Assembly (NCBI RefSeq): GCF_001620265.1
Contig: NZ_CP012661.1
Span: 3,162,001-3,226,000 of the forward strand
DNA length: 64,000 nt
Reading direction: 5' to 3'
From: Frigidibacter mobilis
GTDB taxonomy: Bacteria > Pseudomonadota > Alphaproteobacteria > Rhodobacterales > Rhodobacteraceae
The translations under genes and the position numbers were made by a program. Of this stretch, positions 46,630 to 54,359 are shown piece by piece (positions within the stretch are counted from its first letter, which is position 1; every line of letters begins with the position of its first letter). The notes beneath the pieces are model-generated. The model worked only from the letters and a program-made list of their open reading frames with translations, made no database searches and was not told where the DNA came from.

Positions 46630-47298
46630 CTACAGCCCGAACACGCCGGGAAGGCCGCCGATATCGGCGATCTCGGTATAGCCGTAATAGGGGTTCGCCG
46701 GTTCGTGCTTGCGGTTGACCCAGACCTTGGAGGTGATGCCGAGGTCGTGCGCCGTCATCAGGTCATAGCGGAACGAGGAGGAGACATGGGTGATGTCCTC
46801 CGGCCCGCAGCCCAGAACGTCCATCATGTATTCAAAGCCGTTCATCTGCGGCTTGTAGGTGCCGGTCTCCTCGGCGGTGATGACCTTGTAGAACGGCGCG
46901 CCCAGCTTTTCGACGTTGGACATGATCTGGCTGTTCATCGCGTTGGACAGGATCACCAGCGGGATTTCCTTGGCGACCTTGGCCAGGCCGGCGGGCACAT
47001 CGGGATGCGGGCCCCAGGTGGGAACCTCGTTGTAGATCTGCAGCGCATCCTCGGCCCGGAACGGCACGCCGTTCAGCTTGCAGGTGCGTTCCAGCGCGTT
47101 TGCCACAACGTCGGCATAGGGCTTCCAGGCGCCCAGGATCTCATCCAGGCGGTAGGCCGAGAAGTTCTTGATGAACTTCTGCATCGCCGGCTCGTCCAGC
47201 GTCTCGGCATAGATGCGACGGGCAGCGCCGGCCATGTCGAAGTTGGTAAGCGTGCCGTAGCAATCGAAGGTGACGTATTTGGGGCGGAAGGGGGCCAT
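46630..47298 (-). CDS. HAD-family hydrolase, haloacid dehalogenase type II-like
   Basis: This 222-residue HAD-superfamily enzyme resembles L-2-haloacid dehalogenase type II. The nucleophile Asp is in VTFDCYGTLTNF; the Tyr two residues later fits the dehalogenase rather than phosphatase subgroup. VILSNAMNSQ (motif II) and the Lys in TGTYKPQMNGFEY (motif III) are intact, but motif IV reads HVSSSFRYDL. The true substrate may be a phosphate ester or haloacid; annotation by similarity is weak here. It is first in the leftward HAD-FAD oxidase pair, with GAGGAT close to the ATG. Confidence 0.82.
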   Translation of the reverse strand: MAPFRPKYVTFDCYGTLTNFDMAGAARRIYAETLDEPAMQKFIKNFSAYRLDEILGAWKPYADVVANALERTCKLNGVPFRAEDALQIYNEVPTWGPHPDVPAGLAKVAKEIPLVILSNAMNSQIMSNVEKLGAPFYKVITAEETGTYKPQMNGFEYMMDVLGCGPEDITHVSSSFRYDLMTAHDLGITSKVWVNRKHEPANPYYGYTEIADIGGLPGVFGL

Positions 47299-47605
47299 TC
47301 GTGGATCCTCAAGGCTGGGGAAGGGGCTGTTGGCAGCAGTCTATGCCGCCCGCGCCGCCACCCCCCGCCGCATTGCGGGCCGGCGAGAGCACAAAACACC
47401 GTATGCAACGTGCTGTGCGGCACAGAGTTGCGCCCGCGCCCGCTGCCGCCCCCGGCATCCGCCCCTTCCCGCGCCCGGCGTGGCAGTTTGTGCGGTGCGG
47501 GGGCGGCGGAACGGCGGAAGATTGTGCTGCAGGAGGCCCTGCCAAAGCACCTGCGCCGCCAGCCCGGCTAATCTGCCCTCACGCCACGCATGCAACAGGG
47601 CCGCA
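47299..47605. promoter_or_regulatory. 307-base divergent promoter region (HAD minus / tandem GNAT plus)
   Basis: No protein gene is convincing here. The only AT-richer spot, about 47390-47425, holds TGCAACGTGCTGTGCGGCACAG, of which TGCTGTGCGGC resembles TGCTGCGC motifs in three other promoter regions of this cluster (49892, 56623, 60322). It must hold the start signals for both divergent genes. Confidence 0.35.
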
Positions 47606-48436
47606 ATGACCGACACACTCAGCTTCGACCAATTTACCCCGGACCATCTGGACGGCGCGCTGCATCTGTCGCGCGAGGCCGGCTGGCCGCATCGCCGCGA
47701 GGACTGGCAGTTCGTGCTGCGGCTGAGCCGGGGCGTGGTGGCGCTGTCGGGGGGCAAGGTGGTCGGCACCGCGCTGGCCACGCCCTTTGGCGCGGTGGCG
47801 ATGGCGAACATGATTATCGTGGACCGGGCGATGCGCGGCCGCGGTCTGGGCCGCAGCCTGATGCAGCGGGCGATGGCCCTGGTCGAGGCACCGGAATGGC
47901 GGCTGGTCGCCACGGCCGACGGGTTGCCGCTGTATGAAAAGCTGGGCTTCGTCGCCTGCGGGCGGGTGTTGCAGCACCAGGGCCCGGTGGCTGCGCAAGC
48001 CGCGCCGGACGGGGTGGAATGGGCGGTGCAGGCCGACCTGCCCGCGCTTGTGGCGCTGGACCGGCAGGCCACCGGCGCCGACCGTGCGGATCTGATCGCC
48101 GAACTGATGGCCGAGGGCCGGCTGGCGGTGATCCGCGAGGGCGGTGCGCTGGCGGGCTTTGTCGCGCTGCGCCGCTTTGGCCGCGGCGAGGTGGCCGGCC
48201 CGGTGATCGCGGCCGGGCCTGATGAGGCGCAGCGCCTGCTGGGCTTCGTGTTCGCGCAGCGCGAGGGCGCCTTCCTGCGCGTCGATACCACCGAGGCCGC
48301 GGGGCTTGCCCCCTGGCTGGCCGCGCAGGGGCTGGCCGCTGCCGGCGGCGGCATCGCCATGCGGCGCGGCACCCCCGCCGCCCCCGAAACCTCCCCCCTC
48401 CAGTGCTTCGCCCTTGCGGCGCAGGCGCTTGGCTGA
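47606..48436 (+). CDS. Tandem-domain GNAT acetyltransferase
   Basis: This 276-residue protein has an N-terminal GNAT domain (about residues 1-130) with the acetyl-CoA motif IIVDRAMRGRGLGRSLMQRA, and a second C-terminal acyltransferase-like domain (about 150-270; GRLAVIREGGALAGFVALRRFGRG). A similar two-domain protein is encoded at 59393-60292 on the other strand; both share GWPHRxEDW near the N-terminus and RxFGRG in the second domain. The substrate is unknown; an amine intermediate is plausible from context. It starts a rightward pair with the aminotransferase (20-base gap). Confidence 0.85.
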   Translation: MTDTLSFDQFTPDHLDGALHLSREAGWPHRREDWQFVLRLSRGVVALSGGKVVGTALATPFGAVAMANMIIVDRAMRGRGLGRSLMQRAMALVEAPEWRLVATADGLPLYEKLGFVACGRVLQHQGPVAAQAAPDGVEWAVQADLPALVALDRQATGADRADLIAELMAEGRLAVIREGGALAGFVALRRFGRGEVAGPVIAAGPDEAQRLLGFVFAQREGAFLRVDTTEAAGLAPWLAAQGLAAAGGGIAMRRGTPAAPETSPLQCFALAAQALG

Positions 48437-48456
48437 CCCTGATCCAAGAGAGACCC

Positions 48457-49833
48457 ATGCTGAGCAATTCCCTGATCGAACTCGACCGCGCGCATCTTGT
48501 GCATCCCGTTGCCTCGTGGCGCGGGCATGAAAAGGCCGGGGTGCGGATGCTGACCGCTGCCAAGGGCGCGACCGTCACCGATGCCACCGGCCACACCCTG
48601 ATTGACGGGTTCGCGGGCCTGTGGTGCGTGAATGCCGGATACGGGCAGGACAGCGTGATCGAGGCGGCGACGACGCAGCTGCGCGAGCTGCCCTATGCAA
48701 CGGGATATTTCGGGCTGGGGTCGGAACCGCCGATCCGGCTGGCGGCGCGGCTGGCCGATCATGCGCCGGGCGATCTGAACCATGTGTACTTCACCCTTGG
48801 CGGGTCGGATGCGGTGGACAGCACCGTGCGCTTTGCCCGCTATTACTGGAACGCCCGCGGGCTGCCGCAGAAGGACCAGTTCATCTCGCTGGAGCAGGGC
48901 TATCACGGGTCTTCGACCGTGGGCGCCGGGCTGACGGCGCTGCCGGTGTTCCATGCCGGGTTCGGGCTGCCGATGGACTGGCAGCATAAAATTCCGTCGC
49001 ATTACAGCTATCGCAATCCGATGGGCAGCGATCCGGCAGCGATCACTGCCGCATCTGTCGCGCAGCTGCGGGCCAAGGTGGAGGAGCTTGGCGGGGCCGA
49101 GCGGGTCGCGGCCTTCTATGCCGAACCGATCCAGGGCTCGGGCGGGGTGCTGGTGCCGCCGCCGGGCTGGATGGCGGCGATGCGCGCGGTCTGCACGGAA
49201 CTGGACATCCTGTTCGTCGCCGATGAGGTCATCACCGGCTTTGGCCGCACCGGCCCGATGTTCGCCTGCGCCGAAGAGGGCATCGTGCCCGACATGCTGA
49301 CCTGCGCCAAGGGCCTGACCTCGGGGTATGTCCCGATGGGCGCGGTGTTCCTGTCGGACCGCATGTACCAGACCATTGCAGACCATGCGGGGGCGGCGGC
49401 GATCGGGCATGGCTTCACCTATTCGGCGCATCCGGTCAGCGCCGCGGTGGGGCTGGCGGTGCTGGACCTCTATGAAGGCGGGCTGCTGGAGAACGGGCGC
49501 GCAATGGGCGCGCGGCTGCAGGCGGGCCTTGCCGGGCTGGCGGATCACCCGCTGGTGGGCGAGGTGCGCGGCCGCGGGATGCTGGCGGCGGTGGAGCTTG
49601 TGACCGACAAGGCGGCGAAGACGCCGTTGCCGGCCGCTGCCCTGCCCTCGCAGCGGATCTTCGACCGGGCCTGGGCCAACGGGCTGGTGATCCGCGCCTT
49701 TGGCAACGGGGTCCTGGGCTATGCGCCGCCGCTGTGCTGCACCGAGGCCGAGATCGACGCGATCGTCGAGCGCACGCTGCTGACGCTGGACCAGACGCTG
49801 GAAGACCCGGACGTGCGGGCGGCGCTGCGCTGA
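48457..49833 (+). CDS. Class-III omega-aminotransferase
   Basis: This 458-residue PLP enzyme moves an amino group from an omega-amino acid or amine to pyruvate or another oxo acid. Fold-type I class-III features are visible: DGFAGLWCVNAGYGQ at the N-terminus, EPIQGSGGVLVPPPGW, the cofactor Asp in VADEVITGFGRTG, the Schiff-base Lys in CAKGLTSGYVPMGA, and GHGFTYSAHPV. This subgroup includes beta-alanine, GABA and 6-aminohexanoate transaminases. Its aldehyde product would suit the GabD-like enzyme at 43788. It follows the tandem GNAT gene. Confidence 0.92.
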   Translation: MLSNSLIELDRAHLVHPVASWRGHEKAGVRMLTAAKGATVTDATGHTLIDGFAGLWCVNAGYGQDSVIEAATTQLRELPYATGYFGLGSEPPIRLAARLADHAPGDLNHVYFTLGGSDAVDSTVRFARYYWNARGLPQKDQFISLEQGYHGSSTVGAGLTALPVFHAGFGLPMDWQHKIPSHYSYRNPMGSDPAAITAASVAQLRAKVEELGGAERVAAFYAEPIQGSGGVLVPPPGWMAAMRAVCTELDILFVADEVITGFGRTGPMFACAEEGIVPDMLTCAKGLTSGYVPMGAVFLSDRMYQTIADHAGAAAIGHGFTYSAHPVSAAVGLAVLDLYEGGLLENGRAMGARLQAGLAGLADHPLVGEVRGRGMLAAVELVTDKAAKTPLPAAALPSQRIFDRAWANGLVIRAFGNGVLGYAPPLCCTEAEIDAIVERTLLTLDQTLEDPDVRAALR

Positions 49834-49881
49834 TCTGCCGCGCGGCGGGTCACGACCTGATTCCGCCGCGCAGCAGCGATT

Positions 49882-49896
49882 CAGCACTTTGTGCTG
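49882..49896. promoter_or_regulatory. Palindrome upstream of the HAD-ABC operon
   Basis: CAGCACTTTGTGCTG is a perfect 6-bp inverted repeat with a three-base centre, followed by CGCA. A second imperfect repeat (GTCAA at 49904, TTGAC at 49919) is adjacent. It lies about 180 bases upstream of the HAD start and is a plausible site for the cluster's Lrp/AsnC regulator. No direct evidence. Confidence 0.4.
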
Positions 49897-50078
49897 CGCA
49901 CCCGTCAAGTTCAGCGTTTTGACGCCGCCCAACTGGCCAAGAATAACGAAAGGGCAGCGAGCTATTCCGCCAAACTGCCCTGATAAGCCCAAAAAACCGG
50001 GGCACGGCCACTGGCAGAAAGTTCTGCCGCACACAGGGAACAGGCCCGCATCCACGGGCCGCATCAGGGGAACTCTCC

Positions 50079-50795
50079 ATGCCAGCCAAGCCGCTGAGCT
50101 CTTTTCGCTATCTCAGCTTTGATGTCGTCGGCACGCTGATCGACTTCGAGGCCGGGCTTGTGGCCGGCCTGCGGGGGATTGCCGCCGAGGATGGTGTGGA
50201 TCTGGACGGCGAGGCGGCGCTGACGCTGTACCGCACCGCCCGCTACTCGCCGGATGCGCTGCGTTTTCCAGATGATCTGGCGCGGGTCTATGTGCAGATC
50301 GCGCCAGGCCTCGGCCTGCGCCCCGATCCGGCGCTTGGCGCGCGGCTGCGGGACGGCGTTGCGGGTTGGGCGCCCTTCGCCGACAGCGTGGCGGCGCTGG
50401 CGAGCCTGAAGCAGAAGTACCGGCTGATCGCCATGACCAATGCACAGCGATGGGCCTTTGGCCATTTCGACGCGGCCCTGGGCCAGCCGTTCCACGCCGC
50501 CTTCACGGTAGACGACACCGGTACCGAAAAGCCGGACCCGGCCTTCTTCCATCAGGTTTTTGCCTTCGTCGAAGCCGAGGGCGGCAGCCGGGACGACATC
50601 TTGCACGTCGCGCAAAGCCAGTATCACGACATCGGCGTTTCCCGCGTCCTTGGGCTGACCAATTGCTGGATCGAGCGGCGGCACGACGCGGCAGGCTATG
50701 GCGGCACCATCGCCCCGGCCGAATTCACGACCCCGGACTACCATTTCACCTCGATGGCGGCGCTGGCCGACGCCGCCCGGGGGGAGCTTGCCTGA
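50079..50795 (+). CDS. HAD-family hydrolase, second haloacid dehalogenase-like enzyme
   Basis: This 238-residue HAD protein is a distant relative of the one at 46630. Motif I reads YLSFDVVGTLIDF: the nucleophile Asp is present, but the residue two places on is Val, not the Tyr of dehalogenases or the Asp of phosphatases. Motif II is LIAMTNAQRW, motif III Lys lies in TGTEKPDPAFF, and motif IV is ILHVAQSQYHDIG. The reaction is therefore uncertain. It lies 74 bases upstream of the binding-protein gene and may share the ABC operon promoter. Confidence 0.82.
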   Translation: MPAKPLSSFRYLSFDVVGTLIDFEAGLVAGLRGIAAEDGVDLDGEAALTLYRTARYSPDALRFPDDLARVYVQIAPGLGLRPDPALGARLRDGVAGWAPFADSVAALASLKQKYRLIAMTNAQRWAFGHFDAALGQPFHAAFTVDDTGTEKPDPAFFHQVFAFVEAEGGSRDDILHVAQSQYHDIGVSRVLGLTNCWIERRHDAAGYGGTIAPAEFTTPDYHFTSMAALADAARGELA

Positions 50796-50869
50796 AAAAT
50801 AGCCCGGCCCGCCCTGGCGGGCACAGGGCACAACAACCGCGCCTCGGCGCACCAACAGGGAACGACACC

Positions 50870-52483
50870 ATGACTGACAAAGGTATCACGAACTGGACCA
50901 GCCGCGATGACGCGATGGTCGAGCACGCCATCCGCCGCGGCGCGACCCGCCGCGACCTGCTGCGGATGTTCATGGCCGGCGGCGCCAGCATCCTGGCGGG
51001 CGGCACCATCCTGGGCCGCGCCACCGCGGCGCTGGCGGCCACGCCGGTGCGCGGCGGCCATTTCAAGGCGGCCGGCTGGTCGTCCTCGACCGCCGACACG
51101 CTGGACCCGGCCAAGGCGTCGCTCTCCACCGACTATGTGCGCTGCTGCTCGGTCTACAACCGCCTGACCTTCCTCGACGAGGCCGGCACGGTGAACATGG
51201 AACTGGCCGACAGCATCGAAAGCAGCGATGCCACGGTCTGGACCGTCAAGCTGAAGTCGGGCGTCACCTTCCACGATGGCAAGTCGCTGACCTCGGCCGA
51301 CGTCGTCTATTCGATGATGCGGCACCTGGATGAGAACACCGGGTCCAAGGTCAACTCCATCGCCAAGCAGATGACCGCGATCACCGCGGTGGATCCGCTG
51401 ACGGTGCAGATCACCCTGGCCGCGGCCAATGCCGACCTGCCGACGATCCTGGCCATGCACCACTTCATGATCGTCGCCGACGGCACCACCGATTTCAGCA
51501 CCGCCAACGGCACCGGCGCCTTCAAGATCGAAGTGTTCGAGCCGGGCGTGAAATCGCTGATGGTGCGCAACGAGAACTACTTCAAGGCCGACGGCGCCTA
51601 TCTGGACAGCTTTGAATATTTCGCCATCCCCGACGAGACCGCCCGCGTCAACGCGCTGCTGTCGGGCGACATTCACCTGGCGGCCTCGATCAAGCCGCAG
51701 TCGATGCGGCTGATCGAAACCCAGTCGGGCATCGACCTGGTGAAAAGCACCTCGGGCAACTACACCAACCTGAACATGCGGCTGGACATGGAGCCGGGCG
51801 ACAAGGCCGGCTTCATCGAGGGCGTCAAGCACCTGCTGAACCGCGAAGCGATCCAGAAATCGGTGATGCGCGGCCTGGCCGAGATTGCCAATGACCAGCC
51901 GATCTCGCCGATGAGCCCCTATCACAACGCCGAGCTGAAGGCCCGGGACTATGACCCGGAAAAAGCCAAGGCGCTGTTCGAGAAGGCCGGCCTGATGGGC
52001 GTGTCGATCCCGGTCGTGGCCTCCGAGGCGGCGACCGCCTCGGTCGACATGGCGACGGTGCTGCAGCAATCGGGCGCCGAGATCGGCATGAAGTTCGATA
52101 TCCAGCGCGTGCCCTCGGATGGCTACTGGTCGAACTACTGGCTGAAGGCGCCGGTCCATTTCGGCAACATCAACCCGCGCCCGACGCCCGACATCCTGTT
52201 CTCGCTGCTCTATGACACCAACGCGCCCTGGAACGAAAGCCAGTACAAATCGCCGAAATTCGATGCGATGCTGATCGAGGCCCGCGGCGAGCTGGACTTT
52301 GCCAAGCGCAAGGAGATCTATGGCGAGATGCAGGTGATGGTGTCGAACGAGGCCGGCACCGCGATCCCGGTGTTCCTGTCGAACGTCGATGCGAAAACCT
52401 CGAAGCTGCAGGGCCTGAAGGCCAACCCGCTTGGCGGCCAGATGGGCTATGCAATGGCCGAATACGTCTGGCTCGAGGCCTGA
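50870..52483 (+). CDS. Peptide-type ABC transporter substrate-binding protein (SBP family 5)
   Basis: This 537-residue binding protein is of the DppA/OppA family with a long N-terminus containing a twin-arginine-type signal (GATRRDLLRMFMAGGAS, then hydrophobic to about residue 60), so export is probably by Tat. The family signature is VTFHDGKSLTSADVVYSMM, and GTGAFKIEVFEPGVKSLMVRNENYF follows. The ligand is unknown. It starts the transporter part of the operon: binding protein, two permeases, fused ATPase. An 11-bp hairpin follows the stop codon. Confidence 0.92.
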   Translation: MTDKGITNWTSRDDAMVEHAIRRGATRRDLLRMFMAGGASILAGGTILGRATAALAATPVRGGHFKAAGWSSSTADTLDPAKASLSTDYVRCCSVYNRLTFLDEAGTVNMELADSIESSDATVWTVKLKSGVTFHDGKSLTSADVVYSMMRHLDENTGSKVNSIAKQMTAITAVDPLTVQITLAAANADLPTILAMHHFMIVADGTTDFSTANGTGAFKIEVFEPGVKSLMVRNENYFKADGAYLDSFEYFAIPDETARVNALLSGDIHLAASIKPQSMRLIETQSGIDLVKSTSGNYTNLNMRLDMEPGDKAGFIEGVKHLLNREAIQKSVMRGLAEIANDQPISPMSPYHNAELKARDYDPEKAKALFEKAGLMGVSIPVVASEAATASVDMATVLQQSGAEIGMKFDIQRVPSDGYWSNYWLKAPVHFGNINPRPTPDILFSLLYDTNAPWNESQYKSPKFDAMLIEARGELDFAKRKEIYGEMQVMVSNEAGTAIPVFLSNVDAKTSKLQGLKANPLGGQMGYAMAEYVWLEA

Positions 52484-52495
52484 CCCTAGCGCTGC

Positions 52496-52523
52496 GGGAG
52501 GCCGGGTATTTCCCCGGCCTCCC
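52496..52523 (+). promoter_or_regulatory. Hairpin between binding-protein and permease genes
   Basis: A perfect 11-bp inverted repeat (arms 52496-52506 and 52513-52523, six-base loop) starts 13 bases after the binding-protein stop. Only ATGTTTCC follows. Likely an mRNA stabiliser or attenuator, as seen at the same place in three other transporter operons of the window. Confidence 0.6.
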
Positions 52524-52545
52524 ATGTTTCCGAAAGGCCCGCCCG

Positions 52546-53499
52546 ATGAACCCGCAGATATCCCGACTGGTGCTTGGCAGGTTGGGGGTGGCGCTTGTCA
52601 CCCTGCTGATCGTGTCCTTCGTCGTCTTTGCCGCCACGCAGATGCTGCCCGGCGACGTGGTGCAGATCCTGCTGGGCCAGGCCGCCACGCCCGAGGCGGT
52701 GGCCGCGCTGCGCGAGGCGATGCACCTGAACGACCCGGCGCTGCTGCGCTATGGGCGCTGGCTGATCGGGCTGGCGCAGGGCGATCTGGGCCTGTCCTAT
52801 GCCAACAACCTGCCGGTGGCGGGGATGATCGGCGGGCGGCTGGCCAATACGCTGATGCTGGCGGCGGTGACGGCGGTGGTGGCGGTGCCGGTGGCGCTGT
52901 TCCTGGGCATCACCACGGCGATGCATCGCGGGTCGGTCTATGACCGGATCGTCACCACCGGCATCGTCGCGGTGATCTCGGTGCCCGAATTCATGATTGC
53001 CACCCTGGCGGTGCTGATCTTCGCCGTCTGGCTGAAATGGCTGCCGGCCTTGTCCTTCGCCAATGACGTGACCAGCCTGGCCGAGATGCTGCGGGTGTTT
53101 GCCATGCCGGTCATCACGCTGTGCTGCGTGATCTCGGCGCAGATGATCCGCATGACGCGGGCGGCGGTGATCGACGCGCTGACCATGCCCTATGTGGAAA
53201 TGGCGCTGCTGAAGGGCGCCTCGCGCCGGCGGATGGTGATGCGCCACGCGCTGCCCAATGCCATCGGCCCGATCGTCAACGCGGTGGCGCTGTCGCTGTC
53301 CTACCTGCTGGGGGGCGTCATCATCGTCGAGACCATCTTCAACTATCCGGGCATCGCCAAGCTGATGGTCGATGCCGTCGCCACCCGCGACCTGCCGCTG
53401 ATCCAGACCTGCGCGATGGTGTTCTGCCTTGGCTACCTGACGCTCATCACGCTGGCCGACATCATCGCCATCCTGTCCAACCCCAAGCTGCGAAAGTGA
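52546..53499 (+). CDS. Dipeptide-type ABC permease, DppB-like
   Basis: This 317-residue inner-membrane permease has about six helices. The DppB N-terminus (RLGVALVTLLIVSFVVFAATQMLPGD) is present. The coupling loop is seen in MPYVEMALLKGASRRRMVMR and HALPNAIGPIVNAVALSLSY. GGVIIVETIFNYPGIAKLM and the closing DIIAILSNPKLRK are typical. It lies 62 bases after the binding protein and eight bases before its partner. Confidence 0.93.
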   Translation: MNPQISRLVLGRLGVALVTLLIVSFVVFAATQMLPGDVVQILLGQAATPEAVAALREAMHLNDPALLRYGRWLIGLAQGDLGLSYANNLPVAGMIGGRLANTLMLAAVTAVVAVPVALFLGITTAMHRGSVYDRIVTTGIVAVISVPEFMIATLAVLIFAVWLKWLPALSFANDVTSLAEMLRVFAMPVITLCCVISAQMIRMTRAAVIDALTMPYVEMALLKGASRRRMVMRHALPNAIGPIVNAVALSLSYLLGGVIIVETIFNYPGIAKLMVDAVATRDLPLIQTCAMVFCLGYLTLITLADIIAILSNPKLRK

Positions 53500-53507
53500 A
53501 GGCCCGG

Positions 53508-54356
53508 ATGATGTCCAAAGGCTTCTGGCCCACCCCCCGCCGCTTCGGCTATCACATGAACGCGGTCGGCATGGTCGCCGCGCTGGTGGTCTGCTTCTGG
53601 GCGCTTGCCGCCATCATCGGCCCCATGCTCAGCCCCTATCCGCCGGGCGAGATCGTCGATTTCGACTATTACGGCCCGATCTCGGCCAAGCTGTGGATGG
53701 GCTCGGACTATCTGGGGCGCGACATCTTCTCGCGGGTGCTGATGGGCGCGCGCTACACTGTGGGGATTTCGCTGGCAGCGGTGTGCCTCGCGTGCATTTC
53801 GGGCGTGGTGCTGGGGATGACGGCGGCGGTTGTCGGCGGCTGGCTCGATACCGGGATAAGCCGGTTTCTGGATGCGCTGAACTCGATCCCGTCCAAGCTG
53901 TTCGGGCTGGTGATGGTGGCGGCGATCGGGTCGTCGATCCCGGTGCTGATCGTGCTGCTGGGGGTGATCTATACCCCCGGCGCCTATCGCTTTGCCCGGG
54001 CGCTGGCGGTGAACATCAACACGATGGATTTCGTCACCGTCGCCCGCGCGCGCGGCGAACGGACCGGCTATCTGGTAGTGCAGGAGATCCTGCCCAACAT
54101 CACCGGGCCGGTGCTGGCCGATCTGGGGCTGCGCTTCGTGTTCATCGTGCTGCTGCTGTCGGGCCTGTCCTTCCTGGGGCTGGGGGTGCAGCCGCCCAAT
54201 GCCGACTGGGGCAGCCTCGTACGCGAGAATATCGGCGGCCTGCCCTTTGGCGCGCCGGCGGTGCTGATGCCCAGCCTTGCCATCGCCAGCCTGACGATCA
54301 GCGTGAACCTGCTGATCGACAACCTGCCCGTCAAGATCCGCGACCGGAGTGAATGA
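53508..54356 (+). CDS. Dipeptide-type ABC permease, DppC-like
   Basis: This 282-residue permease is the DppC-type partner. The N-terminal helix (MVAALVVCFWALAAIIGPML) is followed by KLWMGSDYLGRDIFSRVLMG, the family sequence. The coupling loop is seen in MDFVTVARARGERTGYLVVQ and EILPNITGPVLADLG. Starts at 53508 and 53511 (tandem ATGs) are both possible. Its stop lies three bases before the ATPase start. Confidence 0.92.
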   Translation: MMSKGFWPTPRRFGYHMNAVGMVAALVVCFWALAAIIGPMLSPYPPGEIVDFDYYGPISAKLWMGSDYLGRDIFSRVLMGARYTVGISLAAVCLACISGVVLGMTAAVVGGWLDTGISRFLDALNSIPSKLFGLVMVAAIGSSIPVLIVLLGVIYTPGAYRFARALAVNINTMDFVTVARARGERTGYLVVQEILPNITGPVLADLGLRFVFIVLLLSGLSFLGLGVQPPNADWGSLVRENIGGLPFGAPAVLMPSLAIASLTISVNLLIDNLPVKIRDRSE

Positions 54357-54359
54357 GTG

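Noticed and set aside
43788..49833. Ectoine degradation cluster (aminotransferase, semialdehyde dehydrogenase, AsnC-type regulator)
   Set aside because: No ectoine hydrolase (M24-like DoeA/EutD) or Ect-type genes are present, and the gene order does not match.
47341..50064. 907-codon open frame on the minus strand
   Set aside because: It lies antisense to the tandem GNAT and aminotransferase genes, has low-complexity composition and no domain; a GC-driven shadow.
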